This document shows, one piece after another, positions 1 through 9,738 of a stretch of DNA of 64,000 bases. The stretch is from Lantana camara (lineage: Eukaryota; Streptophyta; Magnoliopsida; Lamiales; Verbenaceae). The position numbers and the translations under genes were made by a program. The stretch is from the NCBI GenBank assembly GCA_037501455.1, contig CM074858.1:20510501-20574500 (forward strand), given 5' to 3'. The notes beneath the pieces were generated by a model. The model did no database searches. It had not been told where the DNA came from and was given only the letters and a program-made list of their open reading frames with translations. The first letter of the stretch is position 1; the number at the start of each line of letters is the position of its first letter.

Positions 1-50
1 ACATTTTCAGCTGCCAGTACAACAAAAATGTCCACACCATCATGAACAAC
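1..50 (-). CDS. Host gene exon (internal, partial)
   Basis: Read on the minus strand, a good 3' splice site (tttcgacag) at position 51 is followed by an open frame beginning VVHDGVDIFVVLAAENV that runs off the left edge. It follows in phase 0 from the exon at 230-292, so the joined reading is ...NSTGME/VVHDGVDIF.... The hydrophobic, ordinary-looking protein sequence and consistent phase support a real host gene rather than a transposon. I do not recognise the family. The 3' end of the gene lies outside the window. Confidence 0.55.
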
Positions 51-229
51 CTGTCGAAATGCAGATCATTGTGTTAGAACAATGCAGTCCCTATAAAGAC
101 ATAGAAAATAGTCCCTTTAAATGTAAACTTTAGCTGTAAAAACAATGAGTTTAGGAGGAGTTCTTTCAATCAAAGGAAACATGTAAAACAAGTGTCCATT
201 CCAAGAAAAAACAAAGTTCTAGCAATTAC

Positions 230-292
230 CTCCATACCTGTTGAATTGAAACTCCAAATTGCGTTAAGGTAATTGACAACAAGCAAAGCCAT
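230..292 (-). CDS. Host gene exon (internal)
   Basis: A 63 bp exon on the minus strand, 21 codons, beginning MALLVVNYLNAIW and ending NSTGME, bounded by atttttag on the acceptor side and by a gtaatt donor. It is phase 0 at both ends, like its neighbours at 1-50 and 1257-1361. The start is strongly hydrophobic and could be a membrane-facing helix. The product is unknown to me. The reading rests on splice signals and phase only, so a cDNA match would decide it. Confidence 0.55.
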
Positions 293-1256
293 CTAAAAAT
301 GAGAACAATAAAATCATCCGTTAGTGAAATAGTTATGCTATTTGAGATTCTTCAAATCAATTTCCTGAAACACAAAATATTCCTCCTTTAAAAAGCTATA
401 AAATAAAAGGATAAACAATTAGCCAAAGAATAAGACATGCTAAGACAACACAAAATATGACAAAGATTACAACAGAAAAGATCCAATTCAATCAGCAAGC
501 TTAGCCAGTTCAATTAAACTGCTAAAACTCCAACTACGTAAATTACCTTTTATTTGAGTTGCAATCCAAAGTTATCTCAATAAACAAATGCCAAAATCAT
601 CAAACAAAACACTAAGGCAGAAGATCAGATCAGGATTAAAATTTACAGAGAAATATCATCTTTATCTCACCACGACTGCAGAAAAAGAAATCAACAACCA
701 ACTTCCCTAAAAAGATCACATGATAGAGAATTGTAAGCAAAATGCCGACAGATTTCTCCATGTTATCTGTACCATCCCTCTTTGCATTTCAATGTCATGT
801 AAGCAAAACTTGTTGTACGAAATAGTAAACAAAATGCCGATAGATTTCTCCATGTTGAAATTCATATTCCAGGATTCAACTTTAATCTTAAAAAGTTCAT
901 ACAAGAAAAATGAAAACATCAAACACCCAACTACAATCACCGGATAAATTCAGCTAAACACTTCTTTCGTCATTAATGATTTGACACAAAGTGTAATCTG
1001 AAATTTACATGAACTTTATAATCCTAAATCCAACTAACAAGAAGAATTAGAGGCATTTTCTTTTGTCATTCACCATTTGTATATTTTCCCGTTCAACACT
1101 TTGGACCAACCAACATAGACCAACAACAAATATATCTAACATTTCAAGATGAATTCGAGGCAGTTCTTAAATTAAGAAGCATCACCATTCACCCCAAAAC
1201 ACTACCATCCAAAGAATCCTTTAACAATAGATATCTAACATTAAAGAAAAGTGTAC
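293..1256 (-). other. Probable intron sequence
   Basis: AT-rich sequence between two candidate minus-strand exons, with no convincing open frame. It holds an imperfect direct repeat of about 30 bp (near 733-763 and 823-854, core caaaatgccga). Small exons could have been missed here. Confidence 0.4.
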
Positions 1257-1361
1257 CTTAGACAGAAACTCATTGTATGAAAAGAGGTAATTGCTGTCCA
1301 GATGATCCTTAGGCACCACTCTCTCATCCAACCCAAAACACATGCCATTTGGACCAATCCA
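1257..1361 (-). CDS. Host gene exon (internal)
   Basis: A 105 bp exon on the minus strand encoding exactly 35 codons: it starts WIGPNGMCFGLDERVV and ends LFSYNEFLSK. It is bounded by attgattcag and by a gtacac donor, phase 0 at both ends. The dense mix of W, G, P, D and aromatic residues looks like conserved protein, and the opposite strand offers no comparable reading. I do not recognise the family. It lies upstream of the exons at 230-292 and 1-50 in the same gene; an exon between them cannot be excluded. Confidence 0.6.
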
Positions 1362-2566
1362 CTGAATCAATGTATGGCTGCTCCGTTAATTTCCTTCAAT
1401 TCCAATACCAAATTACATGATAGAGAACACCCATTACTATGAATTTTATTGTAATTATAAATATCCTGTAAAAAATCAAAAGACTCTAACTAGAATAAGT
1501 TGGCCTTTCAAAGCTTTCACATCCCAAAGAAAGAATATAGAATAAAGACGGATACCTTGGGACAATATAAGAGATATTAATTTCCAAGAGTAAAAGAATC
1601 AGGATTTACTCCAAGTGATGGAACTAAGTCTGCTGGCGAACTATGTATTGTTGAGTGGAATCATGGATTCAGAACCATTATGCACAACTAGCTCCACTCC
1701 ACTTCCTTAGTTCCTTCAACAAAACCTTACAGAAATGAACATCCTCCCCTCGAACTGCACTATTGCAAACAACATATATGTAGATACATACATGCATATA
1801 AAATATATTTAAGCATGATAGACTATAAAGAAAAAGAAATCTTGCTAATATAAAATAATTAACAACATGATTCCATTATTTGGAGACTTAAATGAATTTT
1901 TCTTAAAGATGCCTCTCAAATTTTTTATTTCATTTTGGAGGGTGACGATTTATCAGAAAGCTTCGGTTATCCTTCTGTGATTGACATTATGGAACACCAA
2001 TTCATTTTCACATATAACCTCAATTATATGTCTTTTAAATAATGTTCTATGTCTTATGGATCATAGGCATTAAGTTTTGAATCCCTTAAAACCAAAAATT
2101 AGAACCAGCAGGAAGCATATCCCTGAGGAAGTTATCAAACATTAACTTTTCTTTCCCCACTACCCTAACTAACAGCCCAAACATCTAATTACATAAGATG
2201 AAAATCATGAGCATTGCAAAATCTCTTCTAAACTATAATTCATAGTAAGTTTACTTTAACCTCTGCATTTGACTGTAAAGGAAGAATTTATCATAGAAAA
2301 CTGATTATCATTCTTGAAAACCCAAAATACAATCAACGAATATATAATACTAGTTTCCGAACCCAACCCTTGTGCAAAGTGTTAGTTTGGGATGCAAATG
2401 TTATGTGAGATACAAATTCTTATGAGCAAAAACCCTTTAGCAATACATTGCAATCACAACAACCAGAAAATTCTTCACTCAGCAAGTCACACGCAACAAA
2501 ACAAACACAATTATTTACACTAAACATAACCTAAGTGAGGTGAAATTATTTAATACAGATGTATAC
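1362..2566 (-). other. Probable intron sequence of the minus-strand gene
   Basis: AT-rich, without long open frames. At least one further exon is expected here, because the candidate first coding exon (2567-2678) ends in phase 2 while the exon at 1257-1361 starts in phase 0. A possible one begins after ttcctcag near 2122 on the minus strand, but I could not fix its donor. Confidence 0.35.
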
Positions 2567-2678
2567 CCATTTTCAGGAATGTTCAGGCGGCTAGGGATCA
2601 GAACTCGAACGACGAAGGGTATCGATAAAACCGCCAAGCTCCTTGCGCGTAGACTCTCGACCGAACATAAACCCATAC
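2567..2678 (-). CDS. Candidate first coding exon of the host gene
   Basis: On the minus strand a splice acceptor (gttgattccag) at 2679 is followed at once by an ATG at 2676-2674. A 36-codon frame, MGLCSVESLRARSLAVLS..., continues to a gtatac donor at 2566. It is rich in Arg, Ser and hydrophobic residues with no early acid cluster, as in organelle-targeting presequences; that role is inference. A competing frame over the same bases reads YGFMFGRESTRKELGG and stops after about 28 codons, so this could instead be a terminal exon. The GC-rich stretch upstream (2830-3010) would be 5' UTR or promoter. Confidence 0.35.
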
Positions 2679-2829
2679 CTGGAATCAACATGCATCATAA
2701 CCAAAAAATATACCTTTCTCTAAACAAAACCAAAATCTATGAGGAGAAGACAAAGAACAAACATACCATAATTGAAACGAAAATTGAAAAGGAAACATCA
2801 ACACTCAAGTACACACAGTATCGTATCTC

Positions 2830-3010
2830 GTCTCAACTCGCCGGAAACCTCACATCATACGCTTCCCTTTCTTGTTCGGCGGGCGGCGCGTTTTATTACT
2901 TTTCCCGAAAGCGCTGTAGAAACCGCAGACGGAGATCTTGGGCGACGACGGCTCAATCGCTGAGGCGGAGGCGGAGCAGGCGGGGGTGCAAGGCAGGCAA
3001 AAAGAGTGAA
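2830..3010 (-). promoter_or_regulatory. GC-rich 5' region of the minus-strand host gene
   Basis: A local rise in GC in an otherwise AT-rich area, pyrimidine-rich on the minus strand (cctgctccgcctccgcct). This is common for 5' UTR and core promoter of dicot genes. No ATG-started frame here joins the downstream exons. Open frames on the plus strand over the same bases are judged to be shadows. Confidence 0.3.
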
Positions 3011-3116
3011 ATAAAATTTTGGCGTGAATTGTGAAGTGTAATTCTGCCCTAGACTTATGTGAGTATTATTTGATTTTGAATGGTTAGATAAAACATACTC
3101 TAAAAATCACACACTA

Positions 3117-3190
3117 GTTCAGTTAGCCTCATCGGTAAAGAGCCCTTTTGATTTGTATGGTGTCCCAGGTTAGAACCCCCTCCACAGCAC
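3117..3190 (+). repeat. tRNA-derived SINE-like head
   Basis: A box-like word TAGCCTCATCGG at 3124-3135 and B box-like word GGTTAGAACCC at 3168-3178 have the same 33 bp spacing as the clearer SINE at 25.6 kb. It does not fold as a functional tRNA and lacks an anticodon stem. It abuts the CACTA-derived block, so it may be a truncated SINE. Confidence 0.4.
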
Positions 3191-3239
3191 TTTTCAAACA
3201 ATTTTTTAACTTCAATTTATATATTTTTTAATTTAAATA

Positions 3240-3729
3240 ATCCGACGGGATTCCCGTCGGAAATATTTATTTTTTATTTCTATTTAAAAATTCTATATTT
3301 TAAGAAAACCGACGGGATTTCCCTCGGAAATCCGTCGAAATTATTTAATGTTATTTTAAAATTCAATATTTTAAAAAATCGACGGGATTCCGAGGGAAAT
3401 CCCGTCGGTTTTATTTATTTTTTATTTTTTCTTAATTTTTTATTTTATTTTTTATTTAATCAAAAATTACATTATTTAATATTTATTTTAATTTCTATTT
3501 AAAAATTCTATATTTTAAAAAAACCGACGGGATTCCCCTCGGAATTCCGTCGGAATTATGTAATGTTATTTTAAAATTCAATATTTTGAAAAACCGACGG
3601 AATTCCAAGGGAAATCCCGTCGGTTTTATTAATTATTTATTTTTTTTAAAAAAATCAAAGCTCGTCGGAATTCCGACGGATCCTTTCCCTCGGAATTTTC
3701 CGTCGGATTTTGCAGGTTTTCTTGTAGTG
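3240..3729. mobile_element. CACTA transposon end with subterminal repeats
   Basis: The segment ends at 3729 in ttttcttgtagtg, the reverse complement of CACTACAAGAAAA, a typical CACTA terminus. Inside it, short words such as CCGACGG and CCCGTCGG recur in both orientations about every 20-60 bp, as expected for subterminal transposase-binding repeats. The opposite terminus is not found, so this is one end only. It abuts and probably truncated the minus LTR that follows. Confidence 0.65.
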
Positions 3730-4510
3730 TCAAGTCCATATATACAATCCCAACTATTCAATAACAAGTCATAATTAAGAGATATGCGTCAATAATATAC
3801 ATATGCATTAACAAAATACATGTGACTGTGCTAGACCCAAAATAAAGACCGACTCGATCCCGCCTAGCATGCAACCCCGCAGACCTGAAAATGTTGAGGT
3901 GTCAGTCTATGAAAGACTGAGTGAGGGGTTTAAATAAATATTAGCGCACATATCATGCAAGTTATAGTCTCGAGTAAGATTTTATAAAAGGAACAATATA
4001 AGTTCAATAATAAGATAGATCTCGCTCGAGACTACAACTATCCAATTTAACAATATTAATCAATCAATTCACTTTAATTCAATCAGTAGCCAGGCGAGTG
4101 AGGGCAATTCTCGAACCTTTCTCCGACAGTGTACAATTTATACAATCTTTAAGTTATATTTCAATAACAATCATGCAAGTTATACAGTGCACACGTAGCA
4201 ATTTCATGACCCTTTTCCCTCCAATGACGGGAAGGTTGCTAGCCTTCAACCATCCACGCATTATGTACGTTAGGAGCATGACCCACACGTACGGGATTTC
4301 TTCCTCCACCAAACCCCCTGGTGGATTCAGAGGTGATCCCAAAACACTGAGGATAGTGCAAGAGTTACCCATCAGCCCTTGCCTCCTCAGTTGGCTCAAT
4401 ATACTACCCTCGGGCCCAAGTGAACAGGACATGTTTACTCCCCAAAACACGATCAATCACGATAAGTTCAATGTCATGAAAACCATTTGCAATCCATAAG
4501 GTTTTGAGAA

Positions 4511-4512
<2 letters not shown>

Positions 4513-4556
<44 letters not shown>
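4513..4556. repeat. AT dinucleotide microsatellite
   Basis: Uninterrupted (AT)n run of about 44 bp inside the truncated LTR. A shorter one lies at about 4847-4864, and a (GT)n run at about 5889-5907. Confidence 0.9.
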
Positions 4557-4567
<11 letters not shown>

Positions 4568-5274
4568 GATCTATGTTTATATTTTAGCCGAAAACATGAC
4601 ATGGGAGTTTTACGGGTTCTATATATCTAGTAATTAAACCTCACCTGTGCCGGAAAAATAACAAGGATATGGCTATAGAGCTTTCTCCTCGTCAACGGGA
4701 AGACAATTTGTGTAAAAAGGGATAAATGTTTGTGAGACACGACTCGTATGAACCATTTACGACGCACGGCAAAGTTATGATCAATATGTCATGCAATCAC
4801 AATTAAGGAATATCAAATAAAAGCATAAGTATCAATAATACATATATATATATATATATATATATCATATAATTCACATACGGGAACCAAGGAAGTGAAA
4901 GGAATGCACTAGGAGAGGTTTTGGTGAAGTTTGGTAAAAACGGATAATTTTAGGAAACGTACATGCTAAGGGAAAACTGGAATATCTTTAATTATAGAAG
5001 TGGGAACGGAGTTTTGTTTATTGGGAATCAAACTAGACACAAAGTCCTTTCTAATGATATATGGCTCGTTTTCTAGTTCAAAGCGAGGAGAAAATGGCAT
5101 GCGCTTGAAGTTAGGCGAGTGCAGTTTGTCGGGAAAGTGGCGACACCTAAAATAATTGATTATAACCGTCAAACTAGAAAAGATATTGGGATTATTCCAA
5201 TTTGAGCTTGTTCTAGACTTCAATAGGTTTCCTTGAGTTTAAAAATCAGGTCATTTGGAGTTCGGATGAGGGAG

Positions 5275-5387
5275 AAACGCCCATTTGAAAAATGGTCTGA
5301 AAGCAGAAACGGGGCGTGTGAAAACCTCTTGTAACAATGCCAAACGGGCGTTTGGTGAATGAACTGGAAAGCCAAACGGGCGTTTGG
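5275..5387 (-). repeat. LTR palindromic-word array (AAACG type)
   Basis: The near-palindrome CCAAACGGGCGTTTGG occurs at 5340-5355 and again at 5372-5387, with a weaker copy AAACGCCCATTTG at 5275-5287. It sits about 0.9-1.0 kb from the LTR start, just upstream (in LTR sense) of the GTGTCGCCAC landmark, the position where other LTRs here carry different palindromic words. Confidence 0.75.
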
Positions 5388-6265
5388 GAGTGTTCTATCC
5401 GAAAAAACAGGGAAACAAACAGGGGAGTCGCGGGAAATGGCTCCCAAGCCATATAAGCACCAAATCAATGCAAGAAAACAACCTAAAACTAACATATAAC
5501 ATGTATATGATCATATATATCAACTAGACACCATTTAATCCATGGAAACATGTACACGTCATCAAGAATCAATAAACACAACCATATATATTTCATATCA
5601 TCCAACCCTCATATTATTCATGAATTCATGCAAGCTTCCAAGTTTAAAGACCCTAATCATGCTTCTAATCACAAACAAACAAGAAAGTATATCAATATTC
5701 ACAAACCCTACTAACTCATGGCTTCAAGAATTAAATTGAATCTCCATATCTACCTTGGATGCAAGAAAAAAGAGATGAAATGAAGTAAGGATGATGAAGC
5801 TTCTACTTATGCAATTCTTCCTTGAATTAAAGCTTGAAATATGATGAAATCCTTCCCCTTCCTCATGGTGTTTGGATCGGTTCCTGGTGTGTGTGTGTGT
5901 GTGTGTGAAACTCTTGTATGAAATGAGGAATGAAATGTGGTAGAGATGATATACATATATGATATAATATCTCCCACTAAATGCATGAATCGTCATTATT
6001 TGCACTTAAGTCCTTGAATTTTTTGAGTGGATGCAATCAAGTTTCATCTCATGGAATATGATCAATTAACGCCAAATTATGTAATGCATTTAAGTTCACC
6101 AAATTAAGAAATGACCAAATAAAGTCACATAATAGCAATTAAGCACGTTATCAATTAATTCACGTTATTGATAATTCATATAAATGTATAAGAGTATATT
6201 ACACATAATGTTATGAAATTTAATATAATGTAGCATAATGCATAATTGGAAAATGGGGCGTTATA

Positions 6266-6710
6266 GTTAAAGAGCAACGGATCAAGGTCAAAAATTGAAG
6301 GAGAAAATTTTAAGGGGAGAGCACGACCAAGAAATAAACGTAAGTTGCCGATCGTGCCAAGAGATTTATTCCTAGTAGGAACAACGAAAATGCAAGATTT
6401 AGCAAGTTACGGGGCCTTACAAAAGCGATAAAGAATAAGTTAGAAGACTTTAGCATTCGATGAACTTCAAGATCAAGGAGATTAGAACCCCAAAGCATGT
6501 AAAGGAAAATTTATGCTCCAAGTGGTAAGAGATGTTTAAGACTTAAATCGTTGAAGCCGGGAAAAGAATGATCGATGGTTATTGAAACAATACCATCGAT
6601 TTCTTGTTATGGGACAAGGACGAACTCAATCTCCCCAAGATTTGGGAGGAGTGAACTATGGGTGACGTATCTCAAGATCAAAGATGATGGGGACTTGAGA
6701 AAACTACAAG
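6266..6710 (+). other. Internal region of a gypsy-type element (left part)
   Basis: Purine-rich sequence between two minus-strand LTRs. It continues after the solo LTR at 8687, as shown by the shared GGACG target duplication. No reading frame of note. It resembles the non-coding 3' internal region of the element at 33-35 kb (A/G-rich, stop-rich on the plus strand), so I read it as the degenerate internal part of a plus-strand element. Confidence 0.5.
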
Positions 6711-7065
6711 GGACGTGTAGCACCCCAAACGGAAGGTACCACATCCCTGCACTCAGACCCGACCCACATATGAAATGGAAAATCCATACACGTGCCAGAT
6801 CAGAACGAACGGGGGACTCACTCACTATGCTAGGAGGGAGCTTGAACCTCAAAACCAACTAACATTTCAACAAGATAAAGGCACGTGAGGAAGCAAAACA
6901 TATATTCAATCATAATGTATATCATAAAAGACGGGTTCCACTAGCATAAATACCTAGTCTCGAAAATACAATGTAAATATAATCATAATATTGTAGCCAT
7001 ATCGTTCATACATTCATATAAACATGTACAAATATATAATATACACATGCACATACAAGAGTACA

Positions 7066-7096
<31 letters not shown>

Positions 7097-7138
7097 CGTA
7101 CACATACATAATATATATATAATTCATGTACACACACC

Positions 7139-7184
<46 letters not shown>

Positions 7185-7245
7185 CACATACATAATATAT
7201 ATATAATTCATGTACACACACCTATATATATATATATATATACGT
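7066..7245. repeat. Compound TA/TG microsatellites with a local duplication
   Basis: Several (TA)n and (CA/TA)n tracts. A segment with cataatatatatataattc, then catgtacacacacc, occurs twice about 80 bp apart, which creates long tyrosine/isoleucine-rich shadow frames. Confidence 0.85.
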
Positions 7246-7329
7246 ATACATACATAACACATACATTTATATATATACACAACACACACCAGAAGAAAAG
7301 TTGCAGCAAACAAAATTTCAATTAAGGGT

Positions 7330-7451
7330 CTCCCCGCCCGAGGAAAATTCTTCTCCACAACTCCCCGGCCTGGGAAAAAGCTACTGAAAGTTTTTGGGAG
7401 GTAAGTCCCCGGCCAGGGACTTTCATGGCTTAATTCTCCCCGCCCGGGGAG
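7330..7451 (-). repeat. LTR palindromic-word array (CCCCG type)
   Basis: Four copies of a C/G palindromic word at 7330-7344, 7361-7375, 7405-7420 and 7436-7451. The last is a perfect palindrome, CTCCCCG/CC/CGGGGAG in form. It lies 1.2-1.35 kb from the LTR start, similar to the arrays of other LTRs. Confidence 0.75.
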
Positions 7452-8686
7452 ACTGCTCAAACGAAAACAACGCAACAGTAGCAACACCAGGCGAAACGAA
7501 AGCGAACCAGGGTAGCTGTCACACATAAACTCAACCAATAATAAAGCAACTTAACAAGGTAAGAAGGTGCAGTGAATTTCAAAAATTCTAGTCCCAAACT
7601 CACAACAGCAGTCCAGACGCGAGCAAGGAAGAAAAGAATTAGAGTTTCATTCATTTCTTTTAAATTCCATTAATGGCTTCTCCATTAATTCTCAACCACC
7701 AAGCAAATCAGTTCAAAGGAGTAAAAATGGAAATCTTAGGATCATTTTCCATGCATTAAACTCAAAGAAATCCCAAGAAAACATGGAAGATTCATCAAAT
7801 GAACATAAACCCTTACTATTCATTCAAATATTCATATCTCAATCAATACTAAGCCAAGGTCTAAAATCCAAGGATTAAAATGACCACAATTGAATGGAGA
7901 AAACAATCATAAACTTACCTCTTGAATTCGGTTGAGTTTGGAAGAGATTTGAGCTCAAAATCTCAAGAAAGGAATAGTGATGGGAATAGTGCTCTTTCTC
8001 CAAGTTTGGCTGAATTTCCCCTCTCTCTGGTGTTGAGAACGAAATGAGAGAGGTGGGATAAGGTATAGCTTCAAGTTCTGGGTTTGTGGGTCCTGAGTTG
8101 GAATATTTGCTAAGTTATGGAGAAAATGGCTAAGGGTGGCAAATATGCGAACGAAACTTGTTTCGGTTGAATTCATGGGTTCCAATGGGTTTAGAAAAAT
8201 ATAAGGCTTGTCCCATTGAACCTGAATCTTTGATACGAGTTCAACGGAGGTGACGTAACTTTAATCCGAGTTCCCGAGCTCAAGTTATGTCGCCCGAACC
8301 AAAGGTGCGCTAAATGCTCTTTGGCCCCATTTTGGTCCCGTTCAAACAAAATAAATCCGAAACCAAGTCAAACAAGTTCAAAATCAGGCGTCGAGCATAC
8401 GAGCATAATTATAATTCACATAATTCATGCATACCACATTTTCACAAAAAATCGGAATTGAATTCGAGTAAGAACGGCACGCATTTCATAACCACGTGAA
8501 CATTTCATTCATAAATTCAATAACTAAATAAATGTCATTTTTAAATTTTCATAAAAATCATTAACGTATTAAAAATAAAATAATTGTAATAAACATTTGA
8601 TTACATAATTAGGAAATTAAATGCGTAATTAATAGAGACATACGCCATAATTGTACAATTTGGAAAAATCAGGGGGTTACAGGACG

Positions 8687-9723
8687 ACAGAGAGAACACC
8701 GAGTAAGGAAAGCCCGATCGACTCATCCGTAAAGGTAACAGTGAGAGTCAATTCAACCAAGCCTTGAAGGTGAGATATCTATGGGAAAGACATAACGTGA
8801 ACAAGATGGATCTCTGGTCCGTCAGTCGTTTCTCCATGATGAGCCAGGGACACTTCAAGGGTTGGAACCTTGATTCGAACATTTGAGATCATTGAATATA
8901 ACTCGTATGAAAAGCAAGGCCAAGGTCAAGTGCACACTTAAAAACTTGAAGGGATAAAAATGGTAGAGTGAAAATGATCATCGAGAATTGAGTTATCGGG
9001 GATCGGACAAAGTCACTAACATTATTCCCATTACTACGGTGAACGGTACATCAAATGTTTAGTGCATATACATACATGAAACTTTAATTTGAACAATTCC
9101 ATGACGTTATATGCCTTGATCGCTAATTGTATTAGCTGCTTTTGTATGATAATCGATGTACTTGATATCTTCCACCTGCTTCTTGTGTGCTTGTTGTGTG
9201 ATGTAACTGTATTTTGCGTTGTGGTGCTTGCTCCGTGCCGAGGGGTGTTGAGCCCTTTCGTGTTGTGCTCGGAGACTCTCTTGCTTTATGTTTGAGAGGT
9301 GAGATTCTCTCATTAGTTGTTCGAGAGACAGGGTTCTCTTGTTGTTTGCTCAAGAGACGGTGTTCTCTTGTTAGTTGCTTGAGAGATAGGGATTCTCTCA
9401 TTTGTTTCTTATTATCTGGTTAGCTTGTCAACTGGTGGAAGCTTAGATTTTCGAGTGCTTAGGCCTCACAGTGAAATGAGGGTCGTGACTAGACAACAAG
9501 ATTCACGAAATGCCTATGAAGATTCTTGATACTTCTTGAAGACGGTTCGAGTACCCCAACATCAAGCCATGATCGTGGTGCTTTGGAGTTTCTCCTTTGT
9601 TGCTTGAAGAACTATTCCGAACTAATCCCTGATGGGGAGTTACTAACCTGCGTGGGATGAACACGGAAAAGTTTGTTCAGAAGCTATGAGTCAAGGCAGT
9701 GGACCTGAGGATAGTTCATTCTT
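8687..9723 (+). other. Internal region of a gypsy-type element (right part)
   Basis: Continuation of 6266-6710 after removal of the solo LTR. It holds the word GGTGAACGGTACA (9038-9050), also found in the internal regions at 18668 and 34577, and then a stem-loop array (9294-9400). No intact protein frame. It ends in a polypurine tract next to the LTR. Confidence 0.6.
9294..9400 (+). repeat. Tandem stem-loop array H1 (4 units)
   Basis: Units at 9294-9311, 9322-9341, 9351-9370 and 9380-9400, about 29 bp apart. Each is a short inverted repeat around a purine-rich loop. The arms differ between units but stay complementary: CAAGAGA with TCTCTTG, TGAGAGA with TCTCTCA. Located between GGTGAACGGTACA and the polypurine tract, as in arrays H2 and H3. 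Confidence 0.75.
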
Positions 9724-9738
9724 AAGGTGGAGAGGTCT
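9724..9738 (+). promoter_or_regulatory. Polypurine tract
   Basis: AAGGTGGAGAGGTCT directly before an LTR start (TGATGCCCC). The position and purine bias fit the plus-strand primer of reverse transcription, slightly degenerate. Confidence 0.5.

Larger units (their letters stand above)
3730..6265 (-). mobile_element. Truncated gypsy-type LTR
   Basis: On the minus strand the LTR starts at 6265 with TATAACGCCCC, close to the TGTAACGCCCC start of other LTRs here, and runs leftward. It contains the family's landmarks in order: the palindromic word array (5387-5275), GTGTCGCCAC (near 5140), a GGTGAGGTT-like word (near 4650) and the CAGTC/GACTG hairpin (3902-3920). The expected 3' end is missing, probably cut by the CACTA element at 3729. 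No coding capacity; open frames over it are shadows. Confidence 0.7.
6716..8681 (-). mobile_element. Solo LTR, gypsy type, with GGACG target duplication
   Basis: Flanked by GGACG at 6711-6715 and 8682-8686. On the minus strand it starts TGTAACCCCCTG and ends in GGGGTGCTACA, giving 1966 bp. Its 3' part has the family signature (catgtatggattgtcc-like text, here near 6770-6800). It carries AT-rich microsatellites (7066-7245) and a palindromic array (7330-7451). A single LTR with a perfect duplication and no internal region indicates LTR-LTR recombination after insertion. Confidence 0.85.

Noticed and set aside
2540..3034. Long plus-strand open frame over the left GC-rich region
   Set aside because: The minus strand has splice-compatible, phase-consistent exons in this gene; the plus reading is Arg-rich from composition and crosses the presumed 5' UTR and an intron.
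4098..4499. 133-codon frame in the truncated LTR
   Set aside because: The same region is LTR text shared with other LTRs in this window, and the frame is not kept in them.
7006..7538. Tyr/Ile/Val-rich frames on both strands
   Set aside because: Produced by (TA)n and (CA)n microsatellites.
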